A stretch of 20,492 nt of DNA from a virus. Position 1 is the stretch's first letter; each line of letters starts with the position of its first letter. Location: positions 1 through 20,492 of IMG/VR virus record IMGVR_UViG_3300046532_004812; one strand, written 5' to 3'. The translations under genes were made by a program, and so were the position numbers. This document shows, piece by piece, positions 1 to 7,171 of the stretch. The notes beneath the pieces were generated by a model. The model saw only the letters and a program-made list of their open reading frames with translations. It had not been told where the DNA came from and ran no database searches.

Positions 1-434
1 AGCCTCGACAGCATGTTGAAGTCCTCCTCTTTCAGCTGGTTGTTATTGTTTTTTTGCTCAGTAAGGGAGAGTTTTTGAGATCCTATTGATTCTATTTTAT
101 TATTTAATAAATTTAATTGGGCTACATGCTGATAGGATCCAGACTCTTGCTCTATGTGAGACTTACTTAGAAAGCCGAAAATTCCCATACTCGTTATCAG
201 GGATAGTATCACTACGGATAATACGAGGTACCCTCTTATTAACCTTCTTGAGTTCTTCCAGTTCCTGTGGAGCCATACTGCGGTAATGAGTTTGCCTACC
301 TCGAGCGAGCTACCCATTATGACTATTGACCAAAAGGCACCGGGGAATATAGTAGTTAACCCGATTATGCTAAAATACGCAGCGACTGTAGCTAAGGATA
401 GTGCAGATAGAGTTATTAAGAAGGGAAATATCAT
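1..434 (-). CDS. Partial membrane protein with N-terminal helices and start of a coiled coil (C-terminus beyond window)
   Basis: The frame is open from an ATG at 434 to the left edge, giving the first 144 residues; in-frame TGA at 456-458 lies just upstream. Residues about 3-55 are strongly hydrophobic (probably two helices, with GSSLEVGK between them), then a basic stretch (WLHRNWKNSRR), then another hydrophobic helix at about 68-92 containing ITSMGIFGFLSK. From about residue 95 the protein turns polar and rich in Q, N, K, E and L, as at the start of a long coiled coil. I recall this N-terminal pattern from predicted proteins of marine tailed phages, where the function is unknown; that is memory, not a search. 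It follows the nuclease gene by 17 nt. No Shine-Dalgarno is visible. The opposite strand also has open frames here, but they give no recognisable protein. Confidence 0.75.
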   Translation of the reverse strand, partial: MIFPFLITLSALSLATVAAYFSIIGLTTIFPGAFWSIVIMGSSLEVGKLITAVWLHRNWKNSRRLIRGYLVLSVVILSLITSMGIFGFLSKSHIEQESGSYQHVAQLNLLNNKIESIGSQKLSLTEQKNNNNQLKEEDFNMLSR

Positions 435-439
435 ATGTG

Positions 440-445
440 ATATTA
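440..445 (-). promoter_or_regulatory. -10-like box TAATAT, 5 nt before the membrane-protein ATG
   Basis: On the minus strand the sequence GTGTAATAT precedes the ATG at 434 with a 5-nt gap. There is no -35 match 17 nt upstream. The same GTGTAATAT string occurs 6 nt before the start at 4399. It may be a late-type promoter that needs only a -10 box, or chance in an AT-rich gap. Confidence 0.25.
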
Positions 446-451
446 CACTAA

Positions 452-1537
452 TTAATCAAATAGGTCGGTGTGCTCAGGCTTTTTCCAATAGGGGCATCCC
501 TCGTAATGCATTAACTCTATGGAGTCCGTTTCCCCTTTTTTATTTAATAATTTATGATGGTCTTCAACGAATGATGTTGATATTAATTTTCCGGACTCAT
601 TCTTCAGAGCGTAGTACGAAAATGCTTTTCTGTATGAACATATAAATGCTTTGATTGGCTTTCCTGCTTTATCTAGAACTGGTTCGCCTTTGCTTATTTT
701 AAATCCATCCTTACCGCATGCGAGAGGGCCCCCGAACGTTCCATCTGATGGGTATGATTGAGCTCCAGCATAGTTTGATGTAGCCTTCTCTTCATCAAAG
801 CTGTCTATGTATTCCTGAATTATGGTCAACTCATGCTCTAGGCCGAGTAGCTCCCCGTCAGAAACAGGCTCCATCCTGATAATTCCATTGCCTTTGTGGT
901 TGAACATATCCTTGGAGAGATCGAATTTTAAAAATATAAATTCACTCTCCCTGTTTTTATGCTTTGGATAAAGATGTCTAACCGCAAGGGAGTACATTAA
1001 GTTTTGCAAGTTGTCCGTTATTTCCTTACCTTTAAATACCTGCTTGCTACTTTTGAAATCTCTAATTAGGGCATATGAGTTTTCCTTATATAGGAAAAGC
1101 TTATCTATGAAGCCTCTAATTCTATAGGATATATCACCCTTTTCTATAGAAATATCAAAAGCTTCTTCCGAGATGGCTTTGTATGGCTTGTTGTCATCTC
1201 CTCCAAAGAAATCATAATGCAAACCGTTAACTGTCATCTTGTCAATAAGCTCTAAATTCTCGGAGTCGTCAACCTTGAGTCGTCTTGCATGATAAAGGGT
1301 GAGCCTCTCTATGGATTTAGAGGAAAAAATACTTCCGTTGCTAGTGATGCGATCATAGTGATGCTTGTGTCTAGGGTTGCCGAGTAGCTCAAATATTAAG
1401 TGACATATCCACCCTCTACTTGCGCCGTCGTTAGATGTGTCTGGGAGTTTTAGTATATAGTTGCACCAATACTTCCAAGAGCACTGCTGTAGGGTCTTTA
1501 TTCTGCTTGCGGACAGCGCTGATTCATGCTTTTTCAT
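452..1537 (-). CDS. PD-(D/E)XK nuclease, RecB/Cas4-like
   Basis: A 361-aa predicted DNA exonuclease of the RecB/Cas4-like PD-(D/E)XK superfamily, probably acting in phage recombination or end processing. Motifs run in the family order: SASRI at 9-13 with a cysteine at 19, the RG-x3-H histidine at 46, GFID with Asp145, the catalytic DFK at 160-162 and the Q-x3-Y helix (Gln178, Tyr182). Single cysteines at 274, 300 and 348 lie in the C-terminal part. Together with Cys19 they recall the one-plus-three cysteine arrangement of Cas4/AddB iron-sulfur nucleases, although they are more widely spaced than usual, so a cluster is only inferred. The ATG overlaps the primase TGA by 4 nt (ATGA), so translation is probably coupled. 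Neighbouring primase and helicase genes support a role in DNA metabolism. Confidence 0.85.
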   Translation of the reverse strand: MKKHESALSASRIKTLQQCSWKYWCNYILKLPDTSNDGASRGWICHLIFELLGNPRHKHHYDRITSNGSIFSSKSIERLTLYHARRLKVDDSENLELIDKMTVNGLHYDFFGGDDNKPYKAISEEAFDISIEKGDISYRIRGFIDKLFLYKENSYALIRDFKSSKQVFKGKEITDNLQNLMYSLAVRHLYPKHKNRESEFIFLKFDLSKDMFNHKGNGIIRMEPVSDGELLGLEHELTIIQEYIDSFDEEKATSNYAGAQSYPSDGTFGGPLACGKDGFKISKGEPVLDKAGKPIKAFICSYRKAFSYYALKNESGKLISTSFVEDHHKLLNKKGETDSIELMHYEGCPYWKKPEHTDLFD

Positions 1538-2586
1538 GTTATAAGTTTTAGGTTTTTTATTAAATTCTTAGGGATCTTCCTCTTGTCTTTAAGCTTTATA
1601 GCTAGAGGGACAATATTTGGAACCTGATCAATGTTAATAACTTTGGATAGTTTAATTTTCCATTTCTCGAAATCCTCAAGCTCCATTTCTCCGAAGTCAT
1701 TTTTTGTGGGTAGGCATATTTTTACATTGCTTGGATCGTAATAACTTAACAGTTTTAAGTAGTTCTTAATTGAGGCATCCATTCCCCTGTTTTCACTTTT
1801 GTCTGAATCGTTGTTGAATGAAATGACAACTTTTTTAAAATTAAACTGAACCAGCGAGCATAAAAGTTTGGAAGATATATCCAGCCCAAAAGCTACTAAG
1901 ACATTAAATATTCCGTTTTCCATAAGGTTGAGGCAGTCACCTATACTTTCAACTATGACCACATGATCTTTATCTATATCGTCAAACAAATTGCCTTCTC
2001 CGCCTTTAAGCTTTGTGTATGCAGGATACACCCACCCTTTCTTTTTGCCCATGTGTTTCCACTTTGGGCGACCCTCCTTATTTGACATATCCCTTCCCGA
2101 AAATCCGTGTATTTGTCCGTACTGATTGTATATTGGGAAAACGAATCTTTGGTACATTTGACCTTTTGTGGCTAAGCCACCCTTGAGCTTTATTAGAATG
2201 TCGTTAGATATCCCTCTGTCATTGTAAAACTTATAATGTGGTAGGAGTTTTTTAAGTAAGGACTCTGGGTAAACCTCCTCCATATATAACTTATCGTCGC
2301 GGGACTTTGCATTCTCGGTGAGGAAAAAAGTTTCTTCTTTGCTTAGATACTTTGAGAGCTCCTTAGGGTCATTAGTATTAAGGGTTAAGATTAAGAGCTG
2401 CTTGAAGGGCATGAATGGAGAGTTTGTGACATAGTCCTTCCATGCTCCAGTGTCTTTATAAATCTGAAGAGCGGTTGAATTATCCCCGCTCCTATAAAGA
2501 GCGGCGCATTGCCAGTAGGACCCCTTGTCGCTCAGGGAATAACCGAGTTCTTCTAGTATTTGTTTAATTTTAGATGAATCGATCAT
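1534..2586 (-). CDS. DNA primase, DnaG-type with Toprim domain
   Basis: A 350-aa predicted primase making RNA primers for lagging-strand synthesis with the helicase encoded just upstream. The N-terminal 60 residues resemble a CHC2-type zinc domain (WQC...GAWKDY), but only Cys27 of the usual ligands remains, so zinc binding is probably lost. The catalytic core has YNDRGIS at 121-127 (compare the FxxRGI motif of DnaG) and GFSGRDM at 161-167. The Toprim domain follows, with the catalytic Glu213 in VESIGD and the DxD pair Asp260/Asp262 in NNDSD. The C-terminal helicase-binding region is short compared with bacterial DnaG (about 580 aa), as is usual in phages. The start codon overlaps the helicase stop by 4 nt, so the pair is expected to be translationally coupled. 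It takes the place of T4 gene 61 but looks DnaG-like. Confidence 0.88.
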   Translation of the reverse strand: MIDSSKIKQILEELGYSLSDKGSYWQCAALYRSGDNSTALQIYKDTGAWKDYVTNSPFMPFKQLLILTLNTNDPKELSKYLSKEETFFLTENAKSRDDKLYMEEVYPESLLKKLLPHYKFYNDRGISNDILIKLKGGLATKGQMYQRFVFPIYNQYGQIHGFSGRDMSNKEGRPKWKHMGKKKGWVYPAYTKLKGGEGNLFDDIDKDHVVIVESIGDCLNLMENGIFNVLVAFGLDISSKLLCSLVQFNFKKVVISFNNDSDKSENRGMDASIKNYLKLLSYYDPSNVKICLPTKNDFGEMELEDFEKWKIKLSKVINIDQVPNIVPLAIKLKDKRKIPKNLIKNLKLIT

Positions 2587-4094
2587 ATGTCCGGAAGCTC
2601 ACTGTTGGAATTGCTAAGGTTAATGTCCGCAGCGGGGGCTTGGAAGTTCGCGAGATCCTGAAGATCTCCTACTTCTGTAGCTCTAAAGTTTTCTAAATTG
2701 AGAAAAATGCAGTTCTTTTGAAGGGTTCCATCTTCCATCCTTACTGGCTGGACGGCTCTAAAGTAATCCGAACCTAAATGCCTATGCTTAAAGCATGTTA
2801 ATTTGTGGGTGCCAAAGCTTGGAGCGTCTAACATCTCCTCGGGAGACTTCTGTCTTAGGCTGAAGAGGTGTGAGCTGAATTGAATAATTCTGTCAGAAAG
2901 AGAAACGATGCTCTCGTCATCCACAATATGCTCGGGCCTTCTGTTGTTGGTGATTCCGGACCTATTACTTTGAACGCTGGTCATCATTGTTATCATGGGG
3001 TTACCGTCAAAAAGCACATCTCTTTGGATTAACTTCTTGAACTTATCCACCATCTCACCGACAACTTGCCATTCATTTTTATTGCCTAGATTCTCGGAGG
3101 TAGTTTTAATGTAATCATAGTTTAATATCATGGGTTTGCCTCTACCGACTTTTGCATAATAAAACCGCATCACTAGATTAATCATTTGATCTACAGTCAT
3201 ACCTCCCACATTAAAGTAATGAAGGTTATACTTTGTAATTTTGGACCAAACTGATCTTATTTTATTGATTACATCTGGCCCCGCCCTTCTCCATTTGCCT
3301 GTTTCAATGAGATGGAGGGAGACTCCGGATAGGGAGGAGCACAATCTTCCCATTAGCTCTTCCTTGCTCATCTCGCCATTGTCTAGGTGTAGGATTGGAA
3401 CTCCCCCATTGAGTTCTGATGTCTTGATGCAGAAGTCAAGGCAGAACTGAGTTTTGCCAACTCCGGATCTGGCTGTTATTGTGGTAATGTTTCCAGCTCT
3501 CAAGAGCGAGCCGTATAATTGGTGGAGTCTGGAGTGGGGGCCTACTAAACCGGGCTCGTCAACGGGATTATTTCCTTTTTCTTCTACATAATCCTCCATG
3601 CCTAAGAAAAGATCTTCAGGAATATTTGCCCCATTATCATATACCCCCATAGATTCGTTGTACATTTTGTCAGCATCATCAACAAGGGTAGCGAATGACT
3701 CTTCGGAGGAAGCGGTCTTCATCCTGTGGGCAATTTTCAAGACACTAGAACTAATTTGCCTTCTGACGGAATATTTCTTGAGCTCCTTGGCGACCTCCGT
3801 GAGGGTGCTCGCCTGAGTTTTTCTTAGAGAGAGGGCTTGTATGTAATCGGGTATGTTTATGTTGTCCTCAAAAGAGAGCCCTAGGGACAGGATTCTTTCA
3901 GACAATATTACATAGTCTATTTTGTCCCCAGACTCTATTGAGTTCTTTAATAAAGAGAAAATCGTTTTGTTTACTTGGGAGCTATCATCGTAAAAGTCCC
4001 CTGCAGTTATTAGGGAGGATATCTCTATAAATAAATCTGGATGATTTATCAGAGCAGCCAAAAACTGCCTTTCTAATTCATAGGAATGCATCAT
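2583..4094 (-). CDS. dnaB: Replicative DNA helicase, DnaB family
   Basis: A 503-aa hexameric 5'-3' replicative helicase, equivalent in role to T4 gp41. Residues 5-110 match the DnaB N-terminal domain (YELERQFLAALI at the start, and DYVILSERI). The RecA-like ATPase domain begins near residue 195: Walker A ARSGVGKT at 208-215, the catalytic-Glu segment HLDNGEMS at 236-243 (Glu241) and Walker B-like MILNYDYI at 322-329 (Asp327). The gene ends in TGA overlapping the primase ATG. Two ATGs stand in tandem (4094 and 4091) and either could start it. A near-consensus sigma70 promoter lies directly upstream, leaving almost no 5' leader. The C-terminal 25 residues are low-complexity and Asp/Asn/Ser-rich. 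Confidence 0.93.
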   Translation of the reverse strand: MMHSYELERQFLAALINHPDLFIEISSLITAGDFYDDSSQVNKTIFSLLKNSIESGDKIDYVILSERILSLGLSFEDNINIPDYIQALSLRKTQASTLTEVAKELKKYSVRRQISSSVLKIAHRMKTASSEESFATLVDDADKMYNESMGVYDNGANIPEDLFLGMEDYVEEKGNNPVDEPGLVGPHSRLHQLYGSLLRAGNITTITARSGVGKTQFCLDFCIKTSELNGGVPILHLDNGEMSKEELMGRLCSSLSGVSLHLIETGKWRRAGPDVINKIRSVWSKITKYNLHYFNVGGMTVDQMINLVMRFYYAKVGRGKPMILNYDYIKTTSENLGNKNEWQVVGEMVDKFKKLIQRDVLFDGNPMITMMTSVQSNRSGITNNRRPEHIVDDESIVSLSDRIIQFSSHLFSLRQKSPEEMLDAPSFGTHKLTCFKHRHLGSDYFRAVQPVRMEDGTLQKNCIFLNLENFRATEVGDLQDLANFQAPAADINLSNSNSELPDI

Positions 4095-4103
4095 GAGGGT
4101 CTC

Positions 4104-4132
4104 ATTATAAGGCAGAAACTTAAAAAAGTCAA
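4104..4132 (-). promoter_or_regulatory. Sigma70-type promoter before the DnaB helicase gene
   Basis: On the minus strand TTGACT (4132-4127) is followed by a 17-nt spacer and a perfect TATAAT (4109-4104). This is the best promoter match in the window. The expected transcription start, 6-8 nt further on, falls within 0-4 nt of the ATG at 4094, so the message would be leaderless or nearly so. It would drive helicase, primase, the RecB-like nuclease and perhaps the membrane protein. Confidence 0.65.
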
Positions 4133-4139
4133 GCCTTAT
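4107..4139. repeat. 7-bp inverted repeat bracketing the helicase promoter
   Basis: ATAAGGC at 4107-4113 and its exact complement GCCTTAT at 4133-4139 flank the -35/-10 region, with 19 nt between the arms. The inner arm overlaps the -10 box. A smaller inverted repeat, ACTT/AAGT, lies at 4118-4129. This could be an operator. A terminator for the upstream gene is less likely, since no T-run follows on the minus strand. Confidence 0.35.
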
Positions 4140-4399
4140 TCTTGGTCGTCATTTATGTCGAACGGCTTGTCTACGTTCTCTATTCCAATTAAATACTGCT
4201 CTAGAGCTTTCCTTATGCCCATCTCGACAATTTGACTACCGCTCTTACAGAAAATCATAGGAGATCCGCTTTGGTCCGTATGAACAAGAAGAAAACCCTT
4301 GGAGTTGTCGTTAGACCCTCCAGTGAACTCATACAGCTTATCCAAAAGATCTTCAGGCATCTGGAATGAAGGAAGGTTCTCTGGGTCAATTGAGCTCAT
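4136..4399 (-). CDS. Hypothetical protein, 87 aa, acidic
   Basis: A small protein of unknown function. I start it at the ATG at 4399; the codon before it is TTG at 4402, which could add one residue. The sequence has two parts: an acidic, proline-containing N-terminus (PENLPSFQMPEDLLDKLYEF) and a likely alpha/beta segment (SKGFLLVHTDQSGSPMIFC, then KALEQYLIGIENV), ending in an acidic tail (DINDDQE). No catalytic motif, signal peptide or membrane segment is visible. It is encoded between the small nuclease and the helicase, so a helper role in DNA replication is possible but is only a guess from position. It seems to be the last gene of the upstream run, because a strong promoter begins right after it. 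Confidence 0.7.
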   Translation of the reverse strand: MSSIDPENLPSFQMPEDLLDKLYEFTGGSNDNSKGFLLVHTDQSGSPMIFCKSGSQIVEMGIRKALEQYLIGIENVDKPFDINDDQE

Positions 4400-4405
4400 C
4401 AATGT

Positions 4406-4411
4406 ATATTA
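4406..4411 (-). promoter_or_regulatory. -10-like box TAATAT, 6 nt before the ATG at 4399
   Basis: GTGTAATAT on the minus strand lies in the 18-nt gap between the small nuclease and the 87-aa gene. No -35 match is present at 17 nt. It repeats the string seen before the gene at 434. Confidence 0.25.
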
Positions 4412-4417
4412 CACGTC

Positions 4418-4828
4418 TTACAATAAAATATCTAACTTTTTAAAGAAATGCTTGGATAGTTTATCCTTTTCGTATATTTCCACTAACTGAATGTCATTTA
4501 AGTCGCAGAAATCTTGTTTTTGGTGGTCTCGTTTCAATTGCATTAGGTAGTTGTTCTTGTATTTGCCATGAAAGAAGGGGACGTGTCTGGTGTGCTGACC
4601 TCCCTGAACTTCTACCGCTATCTTTTTATTTGCATTGTAGAGATCTAGGGTCATGCGGGTGCCCGCAACGGGGAACTCTTCGAAGACAACATGCCTATTC
4701 CAGTACTCCTTTAGGAAGTCTTTAACTGACTTCTGAAACTTACTCCTACTACTTCCGTCCCAATCGATAGCATATTTTTGTACACTTATAATTTTACGAG
4801 TGGAGCCCGTAAGGGTTTTGAATTTCAA
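4418..4828 (-). CDS. Small PD-(D/E)XK / Vsr-DUF559-like endonuclease
   Basis: A 136-aa predicted nuclease. The visible catalytic signature is Asp62 (TLDLY), then Glu73 and Gln75 in AVEVQGGQH, that is D-x10-ExQ followed by a His, as in Vsr/DUF559-type members of the PD-(D/E)XK fold. A basic segment with Asp101 follows (QLKRDHQKQDF), then a beta strand (IQLVEIY). The substrate is unknown; a structure-specific or nicking enzyme used in recombination would fit the context. The gene starts with TTG at 4828, overlapping the TGA of the upstream gene by 4 nt (TTGA). A purine-rich GAAAGGG stands upstream as a likely ribosome binding site, and no ATG occurs in the first 50 codons. Homing or repair nucleases are alternatives. 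Confidence 0.65.
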   Translation of the reverse strand: MKFKTLTGSTRKIISVQKYAIDWDGSSRSKFQKSVKDFLKEYWNRHVVFEEFPVAGTRMTLDLYNANKKIAVEVQGGQHTRHVPFFHGKYKNNYLMQLKRDHQKQDFCDLNDIQLVEIYEKDKLSKHFFKKLDILL

Positions 4829-6504
4829 CTTTCTACCCTTTCAGAATGATCGTAGTGTATGAATCTGTCATGGGTTATTGGAGAAGCTAAAAGGACTGCG
4901 CTTTTTAACTCTTCTCTTTTTGTTAATTGAAACATATGGGACATCCATGTTTGCTCGTATGGGCGTCCCCATGTGGTATCTATGAACATCTTTTGGTTGC
5001 CGGACTGGCTGACCACTTGAGGCCAATTGGCATAATAAACATCTCCAGTAAGATATGTTAAGTCTTCTTGTAGTTTCATTTCGTCGAACTTAACTAGAGG
5101 GGCTTTGGGGTCTAAGCCGTGCTCTGGCAGTTTGTTATAGTTGGGCCAGAACTCTTCGCGTACATTTTGGGGTACATTGTACCAAGACCACTGCGTTCTG
5201 TTGTCGCCAAAGAACTCGGTGAAGCTTAGTTTTAGGAAATCTAGACCCTCGGATTGCATTATCTTTATTGACTTATTAAAAATGTTGTCAACATATTTTC
5301 TGAATCCATTTTTACAGCAACCGATTTCGCTTGGGGGGTTTAGAAACATGTCGTCTTCAAAGAACATCATGTACTCGCAGTTCGTGGAGGCAAAATGCTC
5401 GGCAATAAATTGCCTGCCTCCGCATATGCCGATATTGTCTTTTTTAATTATTTCAAAACCATTTTGTTTTGCTATTAAGGCATTATCCTCAAAGACATTG
5501 CGATCTGTGGAGTTATCTAGTACATATTTCTCCTCGAATCCGCTAAGGAAGTTTCCTGCCTGATCAAATGACTCTATAATTTTGGATAGCTGCTGAGGTG
5601 AGTTGAATGTTAAAATATATAGAGCACAGCTAGAGTTGCTGGTCTTAACCTTTGGTTTGTCTTCGGAGTTTTCATTGTAGTTTTTTAAATACTCAAAAAA
5701 TGGTCCTATTAGGCCAGAGTTTGACTCTTCAAGCTCAAACCTATTGTATACTTCTGGCTGAACATGAGACATTATGGTAAAGATACTCTCTTCTGTACCC
5801 ATAAAGCCCTCGTGCAGGGATTGGCTTAGTAGCCTGTAGTAATATTCATTAGCATAAGCTATCCAGTCTTTATGCCCTCCAAATAACCCACCCCTGCATA
5901 CATACTGGGGGTCTGAAGAGCAATACCTCTCCATCTCGTTTCTGGGGAATCCATGTATTTCTCCCCCGTCCTTATAGGAAAAAGATATAAATAAAAACTT
6001 ATCAATAACATTATGAATTTTATCCATAACTTTATCGTGAGTAAAGTATCCCTCGTGAACTGTATTGGTTATTGCTCCATCAACCCAAACAAAATATTCT
6101 GTATCAAAGGGGTTGAATATTCTTGCGTCATTAAGCATGAACATCTTAGACATCACCATTGGGTTATATAAATCTAGGGTGGCTTGTGTGCTTTCTCTGA
6201 GCCAAGAGGCTTGATTAAGCCAGCTATCTTGAGATCTTATTTCTTGAACCTGATCGTAGAAGGGGAACATTTGGCCCTTCATGGATTCAGTTTCCTTTAT
6301 AACTAGGTGGGTGTTTTCCTTGCTTCTATACTCCCAGACAAAACTCTCATTTTCAGATTCTATAAAAATAACCATCGGACAGTCCGTGGCTAAAAGTTTT
6401 TTAAAGTTTTCTAGGTAATGACTGAAGGGCCTCTTGAAGCCTTCGCCAGCGGCATCCCTAGAGAGATTCCAAATCCCCGTAACGATTGTTGTGTGTTGGG
6501 CCAT
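4825..6504 (-). CDS. Two-domain protein: YibB/HtrL-like domain fused to a GT-A glycosyltransferase
   Basis: A 559-aa predicted sugar-transfer protein. Residues 1 to about 280 resemble the HtrL/YibB (WlaTC) family: TIVTGIW near the start, FVWVDGAIT with an acidic residue at 142, CRGGLFGGHKDW near 203-214 and GTEESIF near 236. After an Asn/Glu/Lys-rich linker (about 273-290) a second domain starts with ALYILTFNSP and reaches an EDD motif (383-385, MMFFEDDMFL), the expected metal/nucleotide-sugar site of a GT2-like GT-A fold. I chose the ATG at 6504. An in-frame ATG at 6564 would add 20 residues but would lie inside the methyltransferase gene, whereas 6504 leaves a 13-nt gap and matches where the family begins. 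Donor and acceptor are unknown. The family assignment of the first domain is from memory of its motifs. Confidence 0.72.
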   Translation of the reverse strand: MAQHTTIVTGIWNLSRDAAGEGFKRPFSHYLENFKKLLATDCPMVIFIESENESFVWEYRSKENTHLVIKETESMKGQMFPFYDQVQEIRSQDSWLNQASWLRESTQATLDLYNPMVMSKMFMLNDARIFNPFDTEYFVWVDGAITNTVHEGYFTHDKVMDKIHNVIDKFLFISFSYKDGGEIHGFPRNEMERYCSSDPQYVCRGGLFGGHKDWIAYANEYYYRLLSQSLHEGFMGTEESIFTIMSHVQPEVYNRFELEESNSGLIGPFFEYLKNYNENSEDKPKVKTSNSSCALYILTFNSPQQLSKIIESFDQAGNFLSGFEEKYVLDNSTDRNVFEDNALIAKQNGFEIIKKDNIGICGGRQFIAEHFASTNCEYMMFFEDDMFLNPPSEIGCCKNGFRKYVDNIFNKSIKIMQSEGLDFLKLSFTEFFGDNRTQWSWYNVPQNVREEFWPNYNKLPEHGLDPKAPLVKFDEMKLQEDLTYLTGDVYYANWPQVVSQSGNQKMFIDTTWGRPYEQTWMSHMFQLTKREELKSAVLLASPITHDRFIHYDHSERVES

Positions 6505-6517
6505 GGGTTGGTTTTGG

Positions 6518-7171
6518 CTAGGATTTAATAAACGACCCCCACACGCAAGATCTAAACTCGTCATATCTAAACGGAAGTAGGTTGTTTGCGGTGATGGCTG
6601 GCTCTAGTTCTACATATGTGGATTCACACCAGCTCCAAATTTTGCCTTTCACATTTTCTTCAAAATCTTTTCTATCGGAAGAGTAATCGTGAGACATGAT
6701 TATATCGCCAGATTTAAGAAAGGGCGACAGGGTTTTGAATTCATTAATTTTATACCCCCCATCGCAAAGCAGCAGTGTGGTTCCGGATCCCTGTATGTCT
6801 AACTTTAATTCGTTAAGATTTTCTGTGTCGTTCGGGTCGAAGCAACTCTTTATTCTGTGATCAATGCCCATCTCCTTGAGCCCCTTGTGCCATTGATTTG
6901 GGGTAATGTCATAGCTAATAATTTTAGCATTAACATTTAACTCTTCTGAGGCAAACTTTAGAAATCTGGTGAGGCCGCCCGCTGCGGTGCCTATTTCTAT
7001 AATGGTGGAGGGTTTTTCGTCTGAAATTAATTGCCACAAAGAAAAGAAGGCTTTGTGATGCTGCATTACTGTATGTCCGTTACCCTCATGATCAATAAAC
7101 CCACATAGGCCGTTCTCATGGTTTTTTTCGGGATCGTAATTTAATTTACTTTCAAGTATTGAGTTGTTCAT
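6518..7171 (-). CDS. SAM-dependent methyltransferase, class I (CmcI/Methyltransf_24-like)
   Basis: A 217-aa Rossmann-fold methyltransferase. The SAM-binding motif is IIEIGTAAGG at 57-66 (Glu59, Gly61), motif II places Asp88 in YDIT, and a later motif has Asp137 in LLLCDGGYK, followed by SGDIIMSHDYS. The CDGGYK...F-x8-GD-x-HD pattern is typical of CmcI/rhamnosyl O-methyltransferase-like enzymes, which often methylate sugars. Because glycosyltransferases surround it, capping or decorating a transferred sugar by O-methylation is a reasonable inference. The ATG at 7171 overlaps the upstream glycosyltransferase by 20 nt and no Shine-Dalgarno is seen, so translation is probably coupled. The length fits a single-domain methyltransferase with no added domain. 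Confidence 0.78.
   Translation of the reverse strand: MNNSILESKLNYDPEKNHENGLCGFIDHEGNGHTVMQHHKAFFSLWQLISDEKPSTIIEIGTAAGGLTRFLKFASEELNVNAKIISYDITPNQWHKGLKEMGIDHRIKSCFDPNDTENLNELKLDIQGSGTTLLLCDGGYKINEFKTLSPFLKSGDIIMSHDYSSDRKDFEENVKGKIWSWCESTYVELEPAITANNLLPFRYDEFRSCVWGSFIKS

Noticed and set aside
86-645. Two plus-strand open frames (66 and 119 codons)
   Set aside because: They lie opposite the membrane protein and the end of the RecB-like nuclease, whose minus-strand products have clear features; the plus-strand products resemble nothing.
4026-4033. Exact T4 late promoter string TATAAATA on the plus strand (also at 5986-5993)
   Set aside because: Both are inside minus-strand genes and point away from any gene, so they are probably chance in AT-rich coding DNA.
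6505-6564. 20-residue N-terminal extension of the YibB-GT fusion from an ATG at 6564
   Set aside because: It would overlap the methyltransferase gene by 47 nt and add an unrelated-looking segment; the ATG at 6504 starts where the domain begins and leaves a short gap.
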